Assembly: GCF_026340465.1 (NCBI RefSeq)
Contig: NZ_JAPEPC010000001.1
Coordinates: forward strand, 5,709,001 to 5,773,000
Reading direction: 5' to 3'
DNA length: 64,000 nucleotides
Source of the DNA: Streptomyces sp. NBC_01306
GTDB taxonomy: Bacteria; Actinomycetota; Actinomycetes; Streptomycetales; Streptomycetaceae
Below the pieces are notes generated by a model. The model made no database searches, was not told where the DNA came from, and saw only the letters and a list, made by a program, of their open reading frames with translations. Of the stretch, positions 25,518 through 34,128 are shown piece after piece. How positions within the stretch are numbered: the stretch's first letter is position 1; each line of letters opens with the position of its first letter. The translations under genes and the position numbers were made by a program.

Positions 25518-26786
25518 ATGCCGCTGACCCCCGAGGACGTGCGGAACAAACAGTTCACGACCGTCCGCCTCCGAGAAGGCTATGACGAGGACGAGGTCGA
25601 TGCCTTCCTCGACGAGGTCGAAGCCGAACTGACGCGACTGCTCCGCGAGAACGAGGATCTGCGCGCCAAGCTGGCAGCCGCCACGCGTGCCGCCGCGCAG
25701 AATCAGCAGCAGGGCATGCGCAAGCCGCCCGAGCAGCAGGACGGCCGCGGCGGTCCGAACGCTCCGGTGCCCGCCGCCATATCCGGTCCACCGCAGGGCC
25801 AGCAGCAGCCGCAGATGGGTCCGCCCCAACTGCCGGGCGGTCAGCCCCAGCTGCCTGCAGGTCCTGGCGGTCACGGCCCCGGTCCCCAGGGCCAGCACGG
25901 TCCGGGTCCGCAGGGTCAGCACGGCCCCGGTCCCCAGGGCCAGCACGGTCCGGGTCCGCAGGGTCAGCACGGCCCCGGTCCCATGGGCCAGCAGGGTCCG
26001 ATGGGCGGCCAGGGTCAGCTCGGCCCGGGTCCCATGGGCCAGCAGGGTCCGATGGGTCAGGGTCCGATGGGCCAGCAGGGTCCGATGGGCGGTCAGGGGC
26101 AGCTCGCACAGGGCCCCATGGGCGGTCCGATGGGCGGCCACGGCGGTCCCCCGCAGATGCAGCAGCAGGGCCCCGGCGGCGACAGCGCTGCCCGCGTGCT
26201 CTCGCTCGCGCAGCAGACGGCCGACCAGGCGATCGCGGAGGCCCGTTCCGAGGCCAACAAGATCGTCGGCGAGGCGCGGAGCCGTGCCGAGGGTCTGGAG
26301 CGGGATGCCCGCGCCAAGGCCGACGCACTGGAGCGGGACGCTCAGGAGAAGCACCGCGTGGCGATGGGCTCCCTGGAGTCCGCCCGCGCGACGCTGGAGC
26401 GCAAGGTCGAGGATCTGCGTGGCTTCGAGCGTGAGTACCGGACCAGGCTGAAGTCCTACCTGGAGAGCCAGCTGCGTCAGCTGGAGACCCAGGCGGACGA
26501 CTCGCTGGCCCCGCCGCGTACCCCGGCGACCGCTTCGCTGCCGCCGTCGCCCTCGATGGCTTCGGCCGGTGCGGGCGCGATGGGACACGCGCAGCAGAGC
26601 ATGGGCGGGAACCCGTCCATGGGCAGTCAGCCGTCGATGGGCGGTGCCCCGTCGTACGGCGGTCAGCAGCAGATGTCGCCGGCGATGACTCAGCCGATGG
26701 CGCCGGTGCGGCCGCAGGCTCCGCAGCCGATGCAGCAGGCACCTTCGCCCATGCGGGGGTTCCTGATCGACGAGGACGACAACTGA
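25518..26786 (+). CDS. divIVA: polar growth determinant DivIVA (Wag31-like)
   Basis: 422 aa, ATG start. The N-terminal LTPEDVRNKQFTTVRLREGYDEDEVDAFLDEVEAEL is the DivIVA lipid-binding domain and first coiled coil. A long Gly/Pro/Gln linker (about residues 85-220) built of GPQGQH and MGQQGP repeats precedes the second coiled coil (AARVLSLAQQTADQAIAEARSEANKIVGEARSRAE... about 225-320). A Met/Gln/Pro-rich tail ends MRGFLIDEDDN. It marks hyphal tips and recruits the polarisome. A strong terminator follows. Confidence 0.96.
   Translation: MPLTPEDVRNKQFTTVRLREGYDEDEVDAFLDEVEAELTRLLRENEDLRAKLAAATRAAAQNQQQGMRKPPEQQDGRGGPNAPVPAAISGPPQGQQQPQMGPPQLPGGQPQLPAGPGGHGPGPQGQHGPGPQGQHGPGPQGQHGPGPQGQHGPGPMGQQGPMGGQGQLGPGPMGQQGPMGQGPMGQQGPMGGQGQLAQGPMGGPMGGHGGPPQMQQQGPGGDSAARVLSLAQQTADQAIAEARSEANKIVGEARSRAEGLERDARAKADALERDAQEKHRVAMGSLESARATLERKVEDLRGFEREYRTRLKSYLESQLRQLETQADDSLAPPRTPATASLPPSPSMASAGAGAMGHAQQSMGGNPSMGSQPSMGGAPSYGGQQQMSPAMTQPMAPVRPQAPQPMQQAPSPMRGFLIDEDDN
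25872..25982. repeat. 48-bp tandem repeat inside divIVA
   Basis: Two full 48-bp units start at 25872 and 25920 and a partial third at 25968. Each contains two 24-bp halves that encode the same eight residues (HGPGPQGQ) with different synonymous codons. The codon pattern alternates identically between units, so whole 48-bp blocks were duplicated. Confidence 0.8.
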
Positions 26787-26824
26787 TCGTGAGTGCGTTG
26801 AGCGCTTGACGGTCGGCAGACTGA

Positions 26825-26864
26825 GGGCCGGGCCCCGGGGTTTTCCCTGGGGCCCGGCCCTTTT
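26825..26864 (+). terminator. intrinsic terminator of divIVA
   Basis: Arms GGGCCGGGCCCC (26825-26836) and GGGGCCCGGCCC (26849-26860) pair perfectly over 12 bp around a loop containing TTTT, followed by TTTT at 26861-26864. It lies 39 bp after the divIVA stop and is the end of the dcw transcript. Confidence 0.85.
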
Positions 26865-27011
26865 GTGTGTGGGTGGGCGGTTTGTGTGGTGGGTGCGGGT
26901 GCGGGTGCGGGTGCGTTTGGTGGTGCGGGTGGGTGGCGCCTGCGGCGGGCCTGTTCTCCCCTCCCCGCCCCTTCCCGTAACCGGGGCTCCGCCCCGGACC
27001 CCGCTCCTCAA

Positions 27012-27230
27012 ACGCCGGAGGGGCTGGAGGTGGGGCTGGGGTTGGGGGCCCGAGTTGGGCACCGGACGGGCTGGAAGCGGGGCTGGGGATGGGGTCTGAG
27101 TTGGACGTCGGAGGGGCTGGAGGTGGGGCTGGGGTTGGGGGTCTGAGTTGGACGTCGGAGGGGCTGGAGGTGGGGCTGGGGTTGGGGGTCCGAGTTGGAC
27201 GCCGGACGGGCTGGAAGTGGGCCGGGGTTG
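27012..27230. repeat. 47-bp minisatellite, about 4.5 copies
   Basis: The landmark GGGCTGGA starts at 27021, 27068, 27114, 27161 and 27208, giving spacings of 47, 46, 47 and 47 bp. Units contain GTTGGGGGTC and GAGTTGGACG in register. Copies 3 and 4 are almost identical, while the outer copies have diverged. Confidence 0.85.
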
Positions 27231-27237
27231 CGTTCCG

Positions 27238-27286
27238 CGAAAAGCCCGATGGGCCCGGTCGGGAAGTTCCGGCCGGCCCCATCGGG
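27238..27286 (-). terminator. probable ileS terminator (minus strand)
   Basis: An imperfect 20-bp stem (17 matches) is formed by CCCGATGGGCCCGGTCGGGA at 27245-27264 and its partner ending at 27286. On the minus strand it is followed by C and TTTT. It lies 13 bp beyond the ileS stop. Confidence 0.65.
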
Positions 27287-27299
27287 GGTGGTGCGGGTG

Positions 27300-30200
27300 T
27301 TACGCCTCTGTCCTGTGGAGGCGGAACGTCAGTGCGAGGCCCTCGTCCGTGAACGGGGCGCCGTAGGGTGCTTCGCCCTCGCCCTCCGCGTAGTCCAGGG
27401 CCAGCACCTCGTCCGCGATCAGGCCCGCGTGTTCGGTCAGGGCGTCCCTGGTCTCCGGGGCGGTGCTCGACCAGCGGACCGCGATGCGGTCCGCGACGTC
27501 CAGGCCGCTGTTCTTGCGGGCCTCCTGGATCAGGCGGATCGCGTCGCGCGCCAGCCCGGCCCTGCGCAGTTCCGGGGTGATCTCCAGGTCCAGGGCCACC
27601 GTCGCGCCCGAGTCGGACGCCACCGACCAGCCCTCGCGCGGGGTTTCGGTGATGATCACCTCGTCGGGGGAGAGCGTGACGGTCTCACCTTCCACCGTCA
27701 CCGATGCCGTGCCCCCGCGCAGCGCGAGCGAGAGCGCTGCCGCGTCGGCCTCGGCCACCGCCTTGGCCACCGCCTGGACGCCCTTGCCGAAACGCTTGCC
27801 CAGCGCGCGGAAGTTGGCCTTGGCCGTGGTGTCCACCAGCGAGCCGCCGACCTCGGAGAGCGAGGCCAGGGACGAGACGTTCAGCTCCTCGGTGATCTGG
27901 GCGCGGAGCTCGGGCGTCAGTGACTCGAACCCTGCCGCCGCGACCAGCGCGCGGGAGAGCGGCTGGCGGGTCTTGACGCCCGACTCGGCGCGCGTCGCAC
28001 GGCCCAGCTCCACCAGGCGCCGCACCAGCGCCATCTGCTGCGAGAGCTGCGGGTCGATCGCCGCCAGGTCGGCCTTCGGCCAGCTGGAGAGGTGCACCGA
28101 CTCCGGGGCGTCCGGGGTGACCGGGGTGATCATGTCCTGCCAGACCCGCTCGGTGATGAACGGGGTGAGCGGCGCCATCAGCCCGGTGACCGTCTCGATC
28201 ACCTCGTGCAGCGTGCGCAGCGCCGCAGCGTCGCCCTGCCAGAAGCGCCGGCGCGAGCGGCGCACGTACCAGTTCGACAGGTCGTCGACGAAGGCGGACA
28301 GGAGCTTGCCGGCCCGCTGGGTGTCGTACGCGTCCAGCGACTTGGTCACCTGGTCCACCAGCGCGTTGAGCTCGCTGAGCAGCCAGCGGTCCAGGACCGT
28401 GCGGTCGCCGGGTGCCGGGTCGGAGGCCGAGGGGGCCCAGCCGGACGTACGGGCGTACAGCGCCTGGAAGGCCACCGTGTTCCAGTACGTGAGGAGGGTC
28501 TTGCGGACCACCTCCTGGATCGTGCCGTGGCCGACGCGGCGGGCCGCCCACGGGGAGCCGCCGGCCGCCATGAACCAGCGCACCGCGTCCGCCCCGTGCC
28601 GGTCCATCAGCGGGATCGGGTCGAGGGTGTTGCCCAGGTGCTTGGACATCTTCCTGCCGTCCTCGGCGAGGATGTGGCCCAGGCAGACGACGTTCTCGTA
28701 ACTCGACTTGTCGAAGACCAGCGTGCCGACCGCCATGAGTGTGTAGAACCACCCGCGTGTCTGGTCGATGGCCTCGGAGATGAACTGCGCCGGGTAGCGG
28801 CGCTCGAAGAGTTCCTTGTTCCGGTACGGGTAGCCGTACTGCGCGAACGGCATCGAACCCGAGTCGTACCAGGCGTCGATGACCTCCGGGACCCGGGTCG
28901 CGGTCTTCTCGCACTGCGGGCACGGGAAGGTGACCTCGTCGATGTACGGGCGGTGCGGGTCGAGCTCCGACTGGTCGGTGCCGGTCAGGTCGGTCAGTTC
29001 GGCGCGCGATCCGATGACGGTGAGGTGGTCGTCCTCGCAGCGCCAGATCGGCAGCGGGGTGCCCCAGTAACGGTTGCGGGAGAGCGCCCAGTCGACGTTG
29101 TTGTTCAGCCAGTCGCCGAAGCGGCCCTGCTTGACCGAGTCCGGGAACCAGTTGGTCTTCTCGTTCTCCCGGAGCATCGCGTCCTTGACCGCGGTGGTCC
29201 TGATGTACCAGGACGGCTGCGCGTAGTAGAGGAGCGCGGTGTGGCAGCGCCAGCAGTGCGGGTAGCTGTGCTCGTACGGGACGTGCCGGAAGAGCGCGCC
29301 GCGTGCCTGGAGGTCGGCTACCAGTGTCTCGTCGGCCTTCTTGAAGAAGACACCGCCGACGAGCGGGACGCCCTCCTCGAACGTGCCGTCGGGGCGGACC
29401 GGGTTGACGACCGGCAGGCCGTACGAACGGCAGACCTTGAGGTCGTCCTCACCGAAGGCGGGGGACTGGTGGACGAGTCCGGTGCCGTCCTCGGTCGTGA
29501 CGTACTCGGCGTTGACGACGTAGTGCGCCTCGGCCGGGAAGTCGACCAGCGTGAACGGGCGCTGGTAGGTCCAGCGCTCCATCTCGGCGCCGGTGAAACG
29601 CTCGCCCGTGGTCTCCCAGCCCTCGCCGAGCGCCTTTTCGAGCAGCGGCTCGGCGACCACCAGCTTCTCCGTGCCGTCGGTCGCGACGACATAGCTGACG
29701 CCGGGGTGCGCGGCGACAGCCGTGTTGGAGACCAGCGTCCAGGGAGTGGTCGTCCAGACCAGCAGGGCGGCCTCGCCCGCGAGGGGCCCGGAGGTGAGCG
29801 GGAAGCGCACGAAGACGGAGGGGTCGACGACCGTCTCGTACCCCTGGGCCAGCTCGTGGTCCGAGAGGCCGGTGCCGCACCGCGGGCACCAGGGGGCGAC
29901 GCGGTGGTCCTGGACCAGCAGGTCCTTGTTGAAGATCTCCTTCAGCGACCACCAGACGCTCTCGACGTAGGACGGGTCCATCGTCCGGTACGCGTTGTCC
30001 AGGTCGACCCAGTAGCCCATCCGGGTGGTCAGGTCGGCGAAGGCGTCGGTGTGCCGGGTGACCGAGGCGCGGCACTTGTCGTTGAAGGCGGCGATCCCGT
30101 ACGCCTCGATGTCCTGCTTGCCGGTGAAGCCGAGTTCCTTCTCGACCGCCAGCTCGACGGGCAGACCGTGGCAGTCCCAGCCCGCCTTGCGCGGCACGTG

Positions 30201-30443
30201 GTAGCCCCGCATCGTGCGGAAGCGCGGGAAGACGTCCTTGAAGACACGGGCCTCGATGTGGTGCGCGCCCGGCATGCCGTTGGCGGTCGGCGGTCCTTCG
30301 TAGAACACCCACTCGGGGCGTCCTTCGGACTGCTCCAGACTCTTCGAGAAGACCTGTGCCTCCTGCCAGAAGTCGAGCACGGCGTGCTCAAGGGCGGGCA
30401 GGTCGACCTGGGCGGGCACCTGGCGGTACAGGGGCGGTGTCAT
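27300..30443 (-). CDS. ileS: isoleucyl-tRNA synthetase
   Basis: 1047 aa from the ATG at 30443 with GGAGGAG upstream. Class Ia synthetase: HIGH variant GAHH at about residues 59-62 (PPTANGMPGAHH), editing domain with LLVWTTTPWTLVSNTAVA, signature KMSKH at about 597-601 (DGRKMSKHLGNTLDP), and a long C-terminal anticodon-binding region. WDCHGLPVE and DAWYDSGSMPFAQ are typical of the long actinobacterial/eukaryotic-type IleRS. It charges tRNA-Ile and proofreads valine. It is transcribed against the surrounding genes and controlled by an upstream T-box. Confidence 0.97.
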   Translation of the reverse strand: MTPPLYRQVPAQVDLPALEHAVLDFWQEAQVFSKSLEQSEGRPEWVFYEGPPTANGMPGAHHIEARVFKDVFPRFRTMRGYHVPRKAGWDCHGLPVELAVEKELGFTGKQDIEAYGIAAFNDKCRASVTRHTDAFADLTTRMGYWVDLDNAYRTMDPSYVESVWWSLKEIFNKDLLVQDHRVAPWCPRCGTGLSDHELAQGYETVVDPSVFVRFPLTSGPLAGEAALLVWTTTPWTLVSNTAVAAHPGVSYVVATDGTEKLVVAEPLLEKALGEGWETTGERFTGAEMERWTYQRPFTLVDFPAEAHYVVNAEYVTTEDGTGLVHQSPAFGEDDLKVCRSYGLPVVNPVRPDGTFEEGVPLVGGVFFKKADETLVADLQARGALFRHVPYEHSYPHCWRCHTALLYYAQPSWYIRTTAVKDAMLRENEKTNWFPDSVKQGRFGDWLNNNVDWALSRNRYWGTPLPIWRCEDDHLTVIGSRAELTDLTGTDQSELDPHRPYIDEVTFPCPQCEKTATRVPEVIDAWYDSGSMPFAQYGYPYRNKELFERRYPAQFISEAIDQTRGWFYTLMAVGTLVFDKSSYENVVCLGHILAEDGRKMSKHLGNTLDPIPLMDRHGADAVRWFMAAGGSPWAARRVGHGTIQEVVRKTLLTYWNTVAFQALYARTSGWAPSASDPAPGDRTVLDRWLLSELNALVDQVTKSLDAYDTQRAGKLLSAFVDDLSNWYVRRSRRRFWQGDAAALRTLHEVIETVTGLMAPLTPFITERVWQDMITPVTPDAPESVHLSSWPKADLAAIDPQLSQQMALVRRLVELGRATRAESGVKTRQPLSRALVAAAGFESLTPELRAQITEELNVSSLASLSEVGGSLVDTTAKANFRALGKRFGKGVQAVAKAVAEADAAALSLALRGGTASVTVEGETVTLSPDEVIITETPREGWSVASDSGATVALDLEITPELRRAGLARDAIRLIQEARKNSGLDVADRIAVRWSSTAPETRDALTEHAGLIADEVLALDYAEGEGEAPYGAPFTDEGLALTFRLHRTEA

Positions 30444-30998
30444 CGAACTCCTCCAACGGACGTTTCTCTCTCCGTCGGAGGGACGAGAGCCCAGTCGCTC
30501 CCGCGGTACCACCCTCCTTGGCCCCGGCTGTCGTGCCGTGGCCCCCTCATTGGGGTCGCGGTGCCGGTTCTACTCGCCCCGTCCACTGGCTCACGGGCTT
30601 TCTTCCGACGGCTCAGGGGTGATCTTCACGCCGTGCCTGCCTCCGGGCTCACACCGTCCCCGGATCGCTCGTGGCCGCTTGCGCCGCTACTCGTCCCGTC
30701 CATGCCTTCCGCTGGGGCCAGTGTACGGGCCCGCATGGACGGGTTCCGACCGGTTTTCCCGCGGGCGCTCGCGGCCGCCGGGCTGACCCGAATGGCCACA
30801 CGTGGCCCCGCGGGATACCGGGACTCCCGGTTGGCGGATTACCGGGCGGGGAGCTGGGCACAACGCTTGCAGGCTCGGCTTGTCCAGGACGTGAGGAGGG
30901 CTGAACCGGCGGCGTGCCCCGTTGCCGCGGGACTGGTGTCGATTTATCGTCCCAGCAGACTCGCGAGCAAGATCACAAAATGTGAAGGGGCCGCGGCC
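30444..30998. other. 555-bp divergent region between ileS and the DksA/TraR gene
   Basis: The left part is the ileS T-box leader. A candidate -10 for ileS, TACACT, lies on the minus strand at 30725-30720 with only a weak -35, and would start transcription near 30713, just before the T-box. The right part (30726-30998) carries the promoter of the plus-strand DksA/TraR gene. AAGGGG (30985-30990) is its ribosome site. No additional gene is supported. Confidence 0.55.
30450..30712 (-). promoter_or_regulatory. T-box riboswitch, isoleucine (AUC) specifier, translational type
   Basis: On the minus strand the conserved T-box AGGGTGGTACCGCGG lies at 30515-30501. The specifier is probably ATC at 30623-30621 within GAAGATCACC, matching isoleucine. 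The start of stem I shows GGACGGGACGAGTAG (about 30700-30686). There is no terminator before the gene. Instead CCTCCGACGG (30481-30472) can pair with CCGTTGGAGG (30459-30450), hiding the ileS Shine-Dalgarno. Uncharged tRNA-Ile should stabilise the antisequestor and open translation, as known for actinobacterial ileS T-boxes. Confidence 0.9.
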
Positions 30999-31847
30999 AT
31001 GGTGGCGAAGAAGACCGCCGGATCGAGATCGGCGTCCGCAGAATCCACTGGGGCGACGGCCGGGGACGCGGCAGGCGAGCACGGAGCCGCCGCGGACGGG
31101 ACCGTCGCCGGGAAACCCACCGCGAAGAAGGCCGCGGCGGCGAAGAAGGCAGCAGCCAAGAAGACCGCAGCCAAGAGGGCGCCCGCCAAGAAGGCGCCCG
31201 CGAAGAAGACCGCAGCCAAGAAGGCGGCTGCCAAGAAGACGGCCGCGAAGAAGGCCGCGTCCAGTACGTCACCGGGCCACCCGGCGCCGGACAGCACGGC
31301 CGCGACCGCGGCGCAGGGGGCGGCCGAGGCCGCGGAACAGACGGGAGCCAAGACGGTGGTTGCGAAGAAGAGCGCCGGCGGGAGCGCGGCGGCCGGCAAG
31401 CCCGCCCCCTCCGCCGTGCCCAAGGCCCGGGTCGCCGCGCCCGTGGCCCCGGGGGAGCTGCCCGTACGGCCCGGCGAGGACCCCTGGACCCCGGAGGAGG
31501 TCGCCGACGCCCGGGCCGAGCTGCAGAGCGAGGACCTGCGGCTGGGAGCCGAGATCGCGGCGGCGGAGACGGCTCTCGCCGGTCTGATGCGGGACTCCGG
31601 CGAGGGCGCGGGTGATGACCAGGCCGACACCGGCACCAAGAACATCACCCGGGAGAGCGAGCTGGCACTCGCGGCCAACGCCCGCGAGATGCTGGAGCAG
31701 ACCGAGCGGGCGCTGGAGCGGCTCGACGCCGGGACGTACGGGCTCTGCGAGAACTGCGGCAAGCCGATCGGCAAGGCGCGCATGCAGGCATTCCCGCGCG
31801 CCACCCTCTGCGTCGAGTGCAAGCAGAAACAGGAACGCAGGTCCTGA
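30999..31847 (+). CDS. DksA/TraR zinc-finger protein with histone H1-like Lys/Ala tail
   Basis: 282 aa, ATG at 30999. Residues 1-35 are acidic/Ala-rich. Residues about 40-90 are an array of AAKK/APAKK repeats like histone H1 and actinobacterial HupS tails. A disordered Ala/Pro linker follows. From about 160 comes the DksA/TraR module: helical hairpin EEVADARAELQSEDLRLGAEIAAAETALAGL..., and a four-Cys zinc finger (LCENCGKPIGKARMQ...TLCVECKQ). A protein of this architecture (DdbA) has been described in S. coelicolor as histone-like and DNA-binding. Here it probably couples nucleoid packing to RNA polymerase control. The gene precedes lspA. Confidence 0.88.
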   Translation: MVAKKTAGSRSASAESTGATAGDAAGEHGAAADGTVAGKPTAKKAAAAKKAAAKKTAAKRAPAKKAPAKKTAAKKAAAKKTAAKKAASSTSPGHPAPDSTAATAAQGAAEAAEQTGAKTVVAKKSAGGSAAAGKPAPSAVPKARVAAPVAPGELPVRPGEDPWTPEEVADARAELQSEDLRLGAEIAAAETALAGLMRDSGEGAGDDQADTGTKNITRESELALAANAREMLEQTERALERLDAGTYGLCENCGKPIGKARMQAFPRATLCVECKQKQERRS

Positions 31848-31909
31848 GAGCTTCGGGGGCGGTGTGTCGTACCCTCGTCCTCAGTCAGGTACTAGGGCGA
31901 GGGAATCAC

Positions 31910-32590
31910 GTGGCAGAGGCGGAGCGCATCATCGGTACGCCGGACATTCCCGAGTCGGCAGGGGACGCACCGGAGCAGCCGCCCGAGGAGGAGACCTCCG
32001 CGGTGGCCGCCCCCGGGGCGCATTCCGCGGACGGAGCGGCCGCCGACGGGCCGGCCGTGGACGAACCGGCCGCCGACGGGGAGAGCCCCGACGAGCGGCC
32101 CCGGGGCAAGCGCAGGCTCACGGTGCTCTTCGTCGTGGCCGTCCTCGCCTATCTGCTCGACCTGGTGAGCAAGACGATCGTGGTGGCCAAGCTGGAGCAC
32201 CACGCCCCCGTCAAGGTGATCGGTGATCTGCTGCAGTTCGACGCGATCCGGAACGCGGGCGCCGCCTTCGGGCTCGGGTCGGCGTACACCGTGATCTTCA
32301 CCATTGTCGCGGCGTCCGTGATCGTGGTCATCGTCCGGCTGGCCAGGAAGCTCTACAGCGCGCCCTGGGCGGTCGCGCTCGGTCTGCTGCTCGGTGGCGC
32401 GCTGGGCAATCTGACCGACCGGATCTTCCGCTCGCCCGGCGTCTTCCAGGGCGAGGTCGTCGACTTCATCAGGCCCGCGCACTTCGCGGTGTTCAACCTC
32501 GCCGACTCCGCGATCGTCTGCGGCGGCATCCTGATCGTGCTGCTGTCGTTCAAGGGCCTCGACCCCGACGGGACCGTCCACAAGGACTGA
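31910..32590 (+). CDS. lspA: prolipoprotein signal peptidase (signal peptidase II)
   Basis: 226 aa from the GTG at 31910 with GAGGGA upstream. An acidic Ala/Pro-rich cytoplasmic extension of about 65 residues is unusually long compared with E. coli LspA and precedes four membrane helices. Family motifs: DLVSKTIVV, IRNAGAAFGL, GNLTDRIFR (first catalytic Asp) and FNLADSAIVCG (second catalytic Asp). It cleaves signal peptides of diacylated lipoproteins in the membrane. Confidence 0.95.
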   Translation: MAEAERIIGTPDIPESAGDAPEQPPEEETSAVAAPGAHSADGAAADGPAVDEPAADGESPDERPRGKRRLTVLFVVAVLAYLLDLVSKTIVVAKLEHHAPVKVIGDLLQFDAIRNAGAAFGLGSAYTVIFTIVAASVIVVIVRLARKLYSAPWAVALGLLLGGALGNLTDRIFRSPGVFQGEVVDFIRPAHFAVFNLADSAIVCGGILIVLLSFKGLDPDGTVHKD

Positions 32591-32628
32591 CGGACCGGCG
32601 GGTCCTCCGGGCAAGGCATACTCGACGG

Positions 32629-33576
32629 GTGAGTACCGTTCCCGAGATCCGCACCCTGCCCGTTCCCGATGGCCTGGAGGGCGAGCGCGTCGACGCCGCC
32701 ATCTCCCGCATGTTCGGGTTTTCCCGCACCAAGGCGGCCGACCTCGCCGCCTCGGGAAAGGTCCAGGTCGACGGGTCAGTGGTCGGGAAGTCCGAGCGGG
32801 TCCGGGGCGGCGCCTGGCTGGAGGTCGAGATGCCCGCGGCCGCCGCTCCCGTGCAGATCGTCGCCGAGCCCGTCGAGGGCATGGAGATCGTCCATGACGA
32901 CGACGACATCGTGGTGATCCTCAAGCCCGTCGGTGTCGCCGCCCACCCCAGCCCCGGCTGGACCGGCACCACCGTCATCGGCGGCCTCGCCGCAGCCGGG
33001 TACCGCATCTCCACTTCGGGCGCGGCCGAGCGCCAGGGCATCGTGCACCGGCTGGACGTGGGGACGTCCGGGCTGATGGTGGTGGCCAAGTCGGAGCGCG
33101 CGTACACCCTGCTCAAGCAGCAGTTCCGGGAGCGCACGGTCGACAAGCGCTACCACGCGCTGGTGCAGGGCCACCCCGACCCGATGAGCGGGACGATCGA
33201 CGCCCCCATCGGGCGCCACCCCAACCACGACTACAAGTGGGCCGTGACGGCCGAGGGCAAGCCGTCCGTCACGCACTACGACCTGATCGAGGCGTTCCGG
33301 GCGGCCTCGCTGCTCGACATCAAGCTGGAGACCGGGCGTACGCACCAGATCCGGGTGCACATGTCCGCCCACCGCCACCCCTGTGTGGGCGACATCACCT
33401 ACGGCGCCGACCCGACCATGGCGAAGCGGCTCGGTCTGACGCGGCAGTGGCTGCACGCGATGAGCCTGGGCTTCGAGCACCCGTCGGACGGGCAGTGGGT
33501 CCAGTTCCGGAGCGAGTACCCGGAGGACCTGCGCCACGCGCTGGAGGCGATCCGGGCGGAGAGCGAGCAGCGGTGA
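32629..33576 (+). CDS. RluA-family 23S rRNA pseudouridine synthase (RluD-like)
   Basis: 315 aa, GTG start. An N-terminal S4 RNA-binding domain (GERVDAAISRMFGFSRTKAADLAASGKVQVDG) is followed by the catalytic domain with HRLDVGTSGLMVVAKSE, whose Asp (about residue 143) is the pseudouridine synthase nucleophile, and ETGRTHQIRVHMSA near the C-terminus. The position after lspA is conserved in actinobacteria. The stop overlaps the GNAT start (GTGA). Confidence 0.92.
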   Translation: MSTVPEIRTLPVPDGLEGERVDAAISRMFGFSRTKAADLAASGKVQVDGSVVGKSERVRGGAWLEVEMPAAAAPVQIVAEPVEGMEIVHDDDDIVVILKPVGVAAHPSPGWTGTTVIGGLAAAGYRISTSGAAERQGIVHRLDVGTSGLMVVAKSERAYTLLKQQFRERTVDKRYHALVQGHPDPMSGTIDAPIGRHPNHDYKWAVTAEGKPSVTHYDLIEAFRAASLLDIKLETGRTHQIRVHMSAHRHPCVGDITYGADPTMAKRLGLTRQWLHAMSLGFEHPSDGQWVQFRSEYPEDLRHALEAIRAESEQR

Positions 33577-34085
33577 CCAGCGGGTACGAGGTGCGGGTGG
33601 TGGCCGACAAGGCCGGTCTCGACGCCTGCTTCGCCGTCCGCAGGGACGTCTTCGTGACCGAGCAGGGCGTGCCGCCCGAGCTGGAGTACGACGCGTACGA
33701 CGCCCTCGGCGCGGCCACCGTGCATGTGCTGGCCGCCGGCGCGGACGGGCCGCTGGGGACCGGGCGGCTGCTGCTGCCCGCCGCCGGACCCGGGCGCGGG
33801 GTGGACGAGCCGGGCGTCGGCTCGCTCGGCCGGCTCGCCGTCGCCGCTGCCGCGCGGGGCAGGGGCGTGGGTGTCGCGCTGGTCCGGGCGATCGAGGACG
33901 CGGCCCGTGAGCGCGGGCTGACCGCGGTGGATCTGCACGCGCAGACCCATGCGCTGGGTTTCTACGAGCGGCTGGGGTACGTGGCGTACGGACCCGAGTT
34001 CCCGGATGCGGGCATCCCGCACCGGGCGATGCGCCGCACCGTCGGGGACAGCGCCGCGCATCGCACCGGCGCGGACAGCAAGTAA
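33573..34085 (+). CDS. GNAT family N-acetyltransferase
   Basis: 170 aa, GTG overlapping the pseudouridine synthase stop. GNAT core: VRRDVFVTEQGVPPELEYDAYD (ElaA-like N-terminus), acetyl-CoA loop RLAVAAAARGRGVGVALVRAIEDAARERG (about residues 88-117), and ALGFYERLGYVAYGPEFPDAGIPHRAMRR at the end. The DxGIPH ending resembles the YjcF/ElaA group. Substrate unknown. Confidence 0.88.
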   Translation: MTSGYEVRVVADKAGLDACFAVRRDVFVTEQGVPPELEYDAYDALGAATVHVLAAGADGPLGTGRLLLPAAGPGRGVDEPGVGSLGRLAVAAAARGRGVGVALVRAIEDAARERGLTAVDLHAQTHALGFYERLGYVAYGPEFPDAGIPHRAMRRTVGDSAAHRTGADSK

Positions 34086-34128
34086 GGCGGACTGCGGGCA
34101 AGTCAGCGCCGGGCGAGGTGCAGCCCGG

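Larger units (their letters stand above)
26865..27299. other. gene-free repeat-rich spacer between divIVA and ileS
   Basis: No gene is supported. From 26865 to about 26935 the plus strand is a G/T-rich run with repeated GGTGCG units. A hairpin (CCGGGGC / GCCCCGG) lies at 26981-26997, followed by CTCAAACGCCGGAGGGGCTGG, a motif common in Streptomyces intergenic DNA. From about 27012 the 47-bp minisatellite starts, and the ileS terminator follows at 27238-27286. Confidence 0.6.

Noticed and set aside
25860..26160. CRISPR-like appearance of regular repeats
   Set aside because: The 24/48-bp units are in-frame coding repeats in divIVA with no unique spacers and no cas genes nearby.
28092..30998. 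Long plus-strand frame antisense to ileS that runs into the DksA/TraR gene
   Set aside because: It lacks motifs and lies opposite ileS; the real gene starts at 30999 after AAGGGG.
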